This document shows positions 58,916 through 64,000 of a DNA stretch of 64,000 nucleotides, piece after piece. The notes below the pieces were generated by a model. It saw only the letters and a program-made list of their open reading frames with translations, did not search any database and was not told the DNA's origin. Origin of the DNA: Marinobacter psychrophilus. GTDB lineage: Bacteria > Pseudomonadota > Gammaproteobacteria > Pseudomonadales > Oleiphilaceae. The number at the start of each line of letters is the position of its first letter. Within the stretch, counting starts at the first letter, position 1. The position numbers and the translations under genes are program-made. The stretch lies in contig NZ_CP011494.1 in NCBI RefSeq assembly GCF_001043175.1, forward strand, positions 682,001-746,000. Reading direction: 5' to 3'.

Positions 58916-61093
58916 ATGAGTGCGAATTCTCAGTCTGCAGTCACTCCCCGCTGGCATGCCATCACGGAATACACAATCGATGCGCTACAGCGCAGCGTTT
59001 TGTTTTGCGATGTGTTGCGCCAACGCAGTCAAGAGTATTACCGGCACAAAGCGATGACAATACCGCACGTGCTGGGGTTTGATCTTGAAATAATTCTGGA
59101 TGCGCGAAACTTTCAGCGCCCCGCCAATTTCTGGCTTGCCCGCATCGAGCCTCCCGCCGGTGTAGCGATTGACCCGCTCAAACGGCCGTTCGTCGTGTTC
59201 GATCCCCGCGCAGGCCAAGGGCCTGGAATCGGCGGTTTTAAGGCCGACAGCGAGCTGGGCGTGGCCATGAAGGTCGGGCATACCTGCTATTTCGTGGGCT
59301 TCACACCAGACCCTCTGCCACACCAGACTATCGACGACGTTATGCACGCCCACGGGCATTTTCTGGAGGCGGTTATTGCCCGTCACGCCGAAGCAGAGGG
59401 TAAACCCTGCATTATCGGGAACTGCCAGGCGGGCTGGGCGGTGATGATGCTGGCGGCTGTGCGGCCGGAGTTGTTTGGGCCGATTATTATCGCAGGAACT
59501 CCGCTGTCGTTCTGGGCCGGTCTGAAAGGGCAGAATCCGTCCCGTTACTTCGGCGGAATGGTGGGCGGTAGTTGGCTGACAGCACTAACCAGTGACATGG
59601 GTGGTGGAAAATTTGATGGCGGTCATCTGGTCAGTGGTTTTGATAATCTTGACCCTGCCAACACCCTTTGGAGCAAGTACCATCACCTCTGGGCCAATAT
59701 CGACACCGAGGCGCCAAGATTCCTCGAGTTCGAAAAATGGTGGGGTGGCCATGTGGATTTATCCGCCGAGGAAATGCAGTGGATTGTCGACGAGCTGTTT
59801 ATTGGTAACCGGATGGCAACGGCAGAACTGGTCAGCGGGGATGGCACCAGGATTGATCTGCGTAATATCCGTTCGCCGATTCTATGCTTCTGCTCTGAGG
59901 GCGACAACATCACTCCGCCATCCCAGGCGCTGGGCTGGATTTGTGATTTATACAGTTCGGACGAAGACATTTTCGCAGCCGGCCAGACCATCGTCTACGC
60001 GATTCACGAAAGCGTTGGTCATCTTGGAATCTTTGTTTCCGGCAGCGTTGCCCGCAAGCAGCATCAGGAGTTTTCATCAAATATCGATCTTATCGATATT
60101 CTGCCCCCGGGGCTCTATGAAGCGGTTATGACGCCAAAGGCCGACGATACGATGAACCCGCAGTGGGTTGAGGGCGATTGGTTGGTGCGCTTCGAACCGC
60201 GTTCGTTGGCAGACGTGGCAGCGGTTGTTCAGCCAAGCCTGGACGACGAGCGACGCTTCGCAACGGTCAAACGGGTGTCCGATATCAACCTAGGGTTTTA
60301 TCGCATACTGCTGCAGCCCTTGGTGCGCGCCCAAGCCAGATTAGTCGCTGCTGTGAGCGCCCAGTCCAATGCAGATGTGATGGAGTGGCTGCATAGGTTA
60401 ACGCCAGCCGAGTTGCCTTATCACGTGTTCTCTGAGCTTAACCCGCTGATGACAACGCTTGCGGACCTGGCCGAGCGGGTAAGGAAGGCACGAAAGCCAG
60501 TATCTGATGATAACTGGCTTGTTAAGCAGCAGGAAAACTATTCCGGTTCTGTGGTAGCGGCACTTGACGGCTTCCGTGACTTTCGTGATGGCGCCATCGA
60601 ACGCTGTTTTATGACGTTCTACGGTTCCCCTGCTGTTCAGGCGATGGCGGGTCTGAAAACCACAGACGGGCCTCCTCGTCCACACCCTGGCAAGACGCCG
60701 GAAAGTGTCGCGCGCGTTGAACGTTGCATGGCCGAAAACCACGGGTGCATTGGTGAAGGTGGAGTGCACGAAGCCGTGGTTCGCAGTCTTGTGTATATCT
60801 CAATGGGTGGAGGTGGAGTTGATGAGCGGGCCTTTAACGCCCTGTGTGAGATGCGTGCCGAATACAGCACGCTCTCGCTTGGCTCGTTTAAGAAAACCGT
60901 GCGCGAGCAGTTTTTTGCCCTGCGACTTGACCAGCAGGCCGCGCTCGATGCCATCCCCGCAATGCTGTTTGTTGAAATTCAGTCCAAAGACAAGGCGCTG
61001 AGTGTGATTCATCGGGTGGCATCCGCCGCTGGAAAGCTGACTGCGGAGCAGGACAGGCGACTTGCGGTGGTTGAGGGGCTGTTTGCAGACTGA
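58916..61093 (+). CDS. DUF3141 protein with PHA-synthase-like hydrolase core
   Basis: 725 residues, function not established. The N-terminal half (about 50-380) has the alpha/beta-hydrolase pattern. A nucleophile elbow GNCQAG places Cys170 where PHA synthases have their G-x-C-x-G cysteine; a candidate acid is Asp330 in CFCSEGDNITPP and a candidate base is His369 in HESVGHLGIF. The C-terminal half (about 400-725) is mostly helical without known motifs. I recognise the family as DUF3141 from memory. TAGGAG ribosome site; no operon partners, and the convergent ntrC is separated by a palindrome. No signal peptide is apparent. Confidence 0.8.
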   Translation: MSANSQSAVTPRWHAITEYTIDALQRSVLFCDVLRQRSQEYYRHKAMTIPHVLGFDLEIILDARNFQRPANFWLARIEPPAGVAIDPLKRPFVVFDPRAGQGPGIGGFKADSELGVAMKVGHTCYFVGFTPDPLPHQTIDDVMHAHGHFLEAVIARHAEAEGKPCIIGNCQAGWAVMMLAAVRPELFGPIIIAGTPLSFWAGLKGQNPSRYFGGMVGGSWLTALTSDMGGGKFDGGHLVSGFDNLDPANTLWSKYHHLWANIDTEAPRFLEFEKWWGGHVDLSAEEMQWIVDELFIGNRMATAELVSGDGTRIDLRNIRSPILCFCSEGDNITPPSQALGWICDLYSSDEDIFAAGQTIVYAIHESVGHLGIFVSGSVARKQHQEFSSNIDLIDILPPGLYEAVMTPKADDTMNPQWVEGDWLVRFEPRSLADVAAVVQPSLDDERRFATVKRVSDINLGFYRILLQPLVRAQARLVAAVSAQSNADVMEWLHRLTPAELPYHVFSELNPLMTTLADLAERVRKARKPVSDDNWLVKQQENYSGSVVAALDGFRDFRDGAIERCFMTFYGSPAVQAMAGLKTTDGPPRPHPGKTPESVARVERCMAENHGCIGEGGVHEAVVRSLVYISMGGGGVDERAFNALCEMRAEYSTLSLGSFKKTVREQFFALRLDQQAALDAIPAMLFVEIQSKDKALSVIHRVASAAGKLTAEQDRRLAVVEGLFAD

Positions 61094-61120
61094 GCAAGAC
61101 CGGGAATAGAGAACAAGACA

Positions 61121-61145
61121 GGGGACAGATTTGAAATCTGTCCCC
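61121..61145. repeat. 25-bp perfect odd palindrome (dispersed element copy 4)
   Basis: Arms GGGGACAGATTT and AAATCTGTCCCC around a central G, in the 74-base gap between the convergent DUF3141 gene and ntrC. The core is identical to copy 1 at 19397. Confidence 0.86.
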
Positions 61146-61167
61146 AAGACCCGTCATTGGAGTTTTC

Positions 61168-62592
61168 TTAGTCCGGTGAATCCGCCGAGTTCAGCTCCAG
61201 TTCATTGATTTTACGGGTTAGAGTGTTGCGGCCCCAGCCCAGTAACAGGGAGGCGTCACGGCGGCGGCCCGCGGTGTGGTGTAGGGCTGCGTTGATCATG
61301 ATTTTTTCAAATTCTGGCAGTGCGCCGGTCAACAGATCACTGCGGCCGCGCTTGAACTCCTGTTCCGCCCAGAGGCTAAGGGCCTCCTGCCAGGTTTTGC
61401 CGGTGGCGCTGCTGGCCGCTTGTTGGCGCAGCTCTGGCGGCAGGTCGTCGACGTGAACTTCACGGCCGCTGGCCATCACCGTTAACCAGCGACAGGTGTT
61501 TTCCAGCTGGCGCACATTGCCGGGCCAGGGCAGGGTAGACAAGTAAGCCTCGGCGTCTGGGCGCAGCAGCTTGGCGTCTACATTCAGTTCTTTTGCCGCA
61601 CGTTTGAGAAAATAGCTTAGCAGTTGCGGTATGTCTTCGCGGCGCTCGGTCAGCCGCGGCAAGTGTATGCGTATCACGTTCAAGCGGTGGAACAGGTCTT
61701 CGCGAAAGCTGCCGGCCTGCACCAGGGTTTCCAGGTTTTGATGAGTGGCGGCAATAATGCGCACATCCACCTTGACCGCTGAGGTGCCACCCACCCGGTA
61801 GAATTCACCGTCGGCCAAAACTCGCAGCAGGCGGGTCTGGCTGTCTGCGGGCATGTCACCAATTTCGTCCAGAAACAGGGTGCCGCCGTCGGCTTGCTCG
61901 AAGCGTCCCTGGCGCGTAGCTGCAGCGCCAGTGAACGCGCCTTTCTCGTGGCCGAACAGCTCTGACTCTACTAAGTCTTTTGGAATCGCGGCCATATTCA
62001 ACGCAATAAACGGCTGCCCGTTGCGCGGGCTGTGATTGTGGAGGGCTTGTGCCACCAACTCTTTGCCGGTGCCGCTTTCGCCGTTAATCAGCACGGTAAT
62101 ATTAGAGTGCGACAGCCGGCCTATGGCGCGAAACACCTCTTGCATGGCCGGCGCTTCGCCAATAATTTCGGCGCTGTCTGCGGCCTTGTCATGAACGCTG
62201 TCGGTTTTTGCGCGACGTTCGCGGCTGTGGCCGGCGGCGCGCCGAACCAGAGCCACGGCGTCGTCCAGGTCAAACGGTTTTGGCAGGTAATCAAACGCGC
62301 CGGTCTGGTAGCTGCTTACGGCGCTTTCCAGGTCAGAATGGGCGGTCATGATAATCACCGGAAGGCCGGGGTGGCTCTCGGTAATGCGCGCCAACAGGCT
62401 CAGGCCATCTATGCCCGGCATGCGAATGTCGCTGATGATGACGTCGGGCTGCTCGTGCTCGAGCTGGCGCATGATGTTGTCACCGTTGTCGAAGCTGCGG
62501 GTGCGCAGCCCGGCCTGGGTCAGCGCTCGGTCCAGTACCCAGCGGATGCTGCGATCGTCATCAATAATCCAGGCCACTGTAGACGTACTCAT
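61168..62592 (-). CDS. ntrC: Nitrogen regulation response regulator NtrC
   Basis: Sigma54-dependent activator of nitrogen-limitation genes. 474 residues (469 in E. coli) from the ATG at 62592, with GGAG upstream; a longer frame overlaps ntrB. Receiver domain 1-120 with phosphorylatable Asp55 (IISDIRMPG). AAA+ domain with Walker A GESGTGKE, the sigma54-contact loop GAFTGA and [19 protein letters not shown]-terminal Fis-type HTH with [16 protein letters not shown]. The start overlaps the ntrB stop (ATGA). Confidence 0.97.
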   Translation of the reverse strand: MSTSTVAWIIDDDRSIRWVLDRALTQAGLRTRSFDNGDNIMRQLEHEQPDVIISDIRMPGIDGLSLLARITESHPGLPVIIMTAHSDLESAVSSYQTGAFDYLPKPFDLDDAVALVRRAAGHSRERRAKTDSVHDKAADSAEIIGEAPAMQEVFRAIGRLSHSNITVLINGESGTGKELVAQALHNHSPRNGQPFIALNMAAIPKDLVESELFGHEKGAFTGAAATRQGRFEQADGGTLFLDEIGDMPADSQTRLLRVLADGEFYRVGGTSAVKVDVRIIAATHQNLETLVQAGSFREDLFHRLNVIRIHLPRLTERREDIPQLLSYFLKRAAKELNVDAKLLRPDAEAYLSTLPWPGNVRQLENTCRWLTVMASGREVHVDDLPPELRQQAASSATGKTWQEALSLWAEQEFKRGRSDLLTGALPEFEKIMINAALHHTAGRRRDASLLLGWGRNTLTRKINELELNSADSPD

Positions 62593-63731
62593 GTGCACTC
62601 CTCGATGGGCAGATAAATAACAAAGTTGGTGTGTCCGGGTTCGCTGTTGCATTCCACCAGTCCATGGTGGCGGCCAATAATGCTCTGGGTAATAGCCAGC
62701 CCCAGGCCATTACCGCTGGCGCGCCCGCTGATCATCGGATAAAAAATATTCTGTTGCAGCTGTGGGCTGATGCCCGGACCGTTGTCTATGACGTCTATCC
62801 GGCAGACTAAACGGTGGCGGACCGGGCCTATGGTGAACTGGCGCAGGGTACGGGTGCGGAAGGTTATGGTGGCCGGTTCGCTGGTGTTGCTCGAAGAGTT
62901 GTCACGGTTGTGCTGGCTATTAAAGCTGTCAGAGTTGCCGGGCCCGTCAGGGCTTTCCAGGCAAGCTTCCATCGCGTTGCGGGCAATGTTCAAAAATGCC
63001 TGAATCAGCTGTTCGCGGTCAGCACAGAACTCCGGCAGGCTGGGGTCGAAATCCCGCTTGAACGTCAGTTTGCCGTGGCTTTCGGCCTCTACTAGCGCGC
63101 GCACCCGCTCCAGAACCTCGTGGATGTTGGTGCGAATGAGCCTGGGCGCTTTGTTGGGCCCCAGCATGCGGTCAACCAGGCTACGTAGCCTATCGGCTTC
63201 GTCGATGATCACCTGAGTGTATTCGCGCAGTTCGGCGCTCTGCAACTCGCGGTCTAGCAATTGCGCGGCGCCGCGTATACCGCCCAGAGGATTTTTGATT
63301 TCGTGCGCCATACCGCGCACCAGCACCCGATTGGTTTCCTGCTGCGACAGGATGTCTTCTTCACGATTAATGCGCAGTAACTGGTCGCGGCGCCAGATTT
63401 CCAGCAGCAAATCACCTTCCGGGTTAATCGGCGTTACCGTGTAATCCACGATCATGCGCGCGCCGTTCATCAACATGTACTCAGCTTCATGCTGACTGAA
63501 AGACCGCCCGTGGTCGGCTGCTGCTTTCAGCCGGCATTCGGTATCGCCGGCAACCAGCACAATATCGCTGAAAGCCATACCATGGCTGCGAGTTGCGCTC
63601 ACTGCCAGCAAGTTTTCGGCAGCTGGGTTCATATAGTGAATAAGCAGATTACAGTCCATTACCAACAGAGCGGTGCTCAGGCTGTCAACAATGTGTGGGT
63701 AACCGGTCACCGAGTTTGAAGCGTTAGCCAT
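62589..63731 (-). CDS. ntrB: Nitrogen regulation sensor kinase NtrB
   Basis: Cytoplasmic histidine kinase/phosphatase that controls NtrC in response to PII. 380 residues (349 in E. coli). PAS domain (about 12-115), then the H-box MAHEIKNPLGGIRGA with His143. In the ATPase domain the N-box is NIARNAMEA, followed by DNGPGI and GNGLGLAI. The PMISGR stretch is typical of NtrB. A Ser/Asn/Asp-rich insertion of about 24 residues (261-284) sits between the N-box and the next strand. Coupled to ntrC by a 4-base overlap. The gap 63732-63849 holds nothing recognisable. Confidence 0.96.
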   Translation of the reverse strand: MANASNSVTGYPHIVDSLSTALLVMDCNLLIHYMNPAAENLLAVSATRSHGMAFSDIVLVAGDTECRLKAAADHGRSFSQHEAEYMLMNGARMIVDYTVTPINPEGDLLLEIWRRDQLLRINREEDILSQQETNRVLVRGMAHEIKNPLGGIRGAAQLLDRELQSAELREYTQVIIDEADRLRSLVDRMLGPNKAPRLIRTNIHEVLERVRALVEAESHGKLTFKRDFDPSLPEFCADREQLIQAFLNIARNAMEACLESPDGPGNSDSFNSQHNRDNSSSNTSEPATITFRTRTLRQFTIGPVRHRLVCRIDVIDNGPGISPQLQQNIFYPMISGRASGNGLGLAITQSIIGRHHGLVECNSEPGHTNFVIYLPIEECT

Positions 63732-63849
63732 AACAAGCGGGTTCGCTGTATTTGAGTGGGTCTGGTTTTGGCAGACGGCCTTGGTCTAAGAACAGCAAGA
63801 ACCGGGCCAGGCTAAGAGCCATCAGTGTTAATCACATCCGGGCGAACGC

Positions 63850-64000
63850 TCAGTTTAGGCGGGAAGGGCGGTGGATGGTGAAGGTAATGCCAGTGCCCGA
63901 GCCAACCTGAACACCACTGCGGTTCACGATGTTGACTCCGGCTTGATGGGTGCCACGGTCAATCTTCTGCACCAAAATAGTGCCTGATGTGCTTTGGCCC
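63850..64000 (-). CDS. C-terminal end of an unidentified protein (partial)
   Basis: Fifty codons of a minus-strand frame end in TGA at 63850; the 5' part lies beyond the right edge. The sequence contains GTILVQKIDRGTHQAGVNIV and ends TGITFTIHRPSRLN. Its pattern (G-T-H then V-x-x-x-G-x-x-x-x-S) suggests a beta-sandwich tail. A DUF4124 protein is often found beside ntrB, and this could be one, but the fragment is too short to name. Confidence 0.6.
   Translation of the reverse strand, partial: GQSTSGTILVQKIDRGTHQAGVNIVNRSGVQVGSGTGITFTIHRPSRLN

Overview
The window reads as chromosomal core DNA of a Gammaproteobacterium close to Marinobacter. This rests on the 16S sequence (helices near 14430-14480 and 14970-15030), on Pseudomonas/Marinobacter-type gene order (hemJ, argC, erpA-anmK-mepM-tyrS, then an rRNA operon, birA-coaX, the tRNA-tufB cluster) and on the protein sequences. 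I see no prophage, insertion sequence, CRISPR array or defence island. Nearly all of the sequence is housekeeping, so the items of interest are small: palindromic repeats, leaders, start codons and a few poorly characterised proteins.

Layout. 1-1854: 3' part of the class A penicillin-binding protein PBP1B and a TPR lipoprotein (LpoP-like) translationally coupled to it. 1951-6936 (minus strand): a CLC chloride channel, hemJ, thiD, thiE and hemL, closely packed. 7114-9390 (plus): argC, a coiled-coil membrane protein (DUF6776-like) and erpA. 9462-12004 (minus): mepM-like M23 peptidase and anmK, i.e. murein hydrolysis plus recycling. 12298-13500: tyrS. 13539-19327: a complete rRNA operon with three promoters, boxB/boxA leader, 16S, tRNA-Ile, tRNA-Ala, boxA, 23S, 5S and terminator, with recognisable RNase III processing stems. 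19541-21246: birA and coaX. 21443-24246: tRNA-Thr, -Tyr, -Gly, -Thr, tufB, tRNA-Trp, secE, nusG. 24296-35247: rplKAJL-rpoBC with an L10-type leader. 35312-39772: str operon (rpsL, rpsG, fusA, tufA). 39819-53583: S10, spc and alpha operons, all in the classical order. 53739-58823: divergent uvrA and yajR-like MFS gene, then ssb. 58916-61093: DUF3141 protein with a PHA-synthase-like hydrolase core. 61168-63731 (minus): ntrC and ntrB. 63850-64000: 3' end of a further minus-strand gene.

How it fits together. Most of the window builds and runs the translation and transcription machinery (rRNA, tRNA, about 30 ribosomal proteins, EF-Tu twice, EF-G, RNA polymerase alpha/beta/beta', NusG, SecE/SecY). 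The flanks supply cell-wall synthesis and turnover, haem, thiamine, CoA and biotin cofactor steps, DNA repair and nitrogen regulation. The best candidates for something undescribed are a family of odd-length perfect palindromes, with paired changes between the arms, at 19397, 53657, 53705 and 61121; an apparent AUC start codon in thiD; and a CLC protein with channel-type residues.
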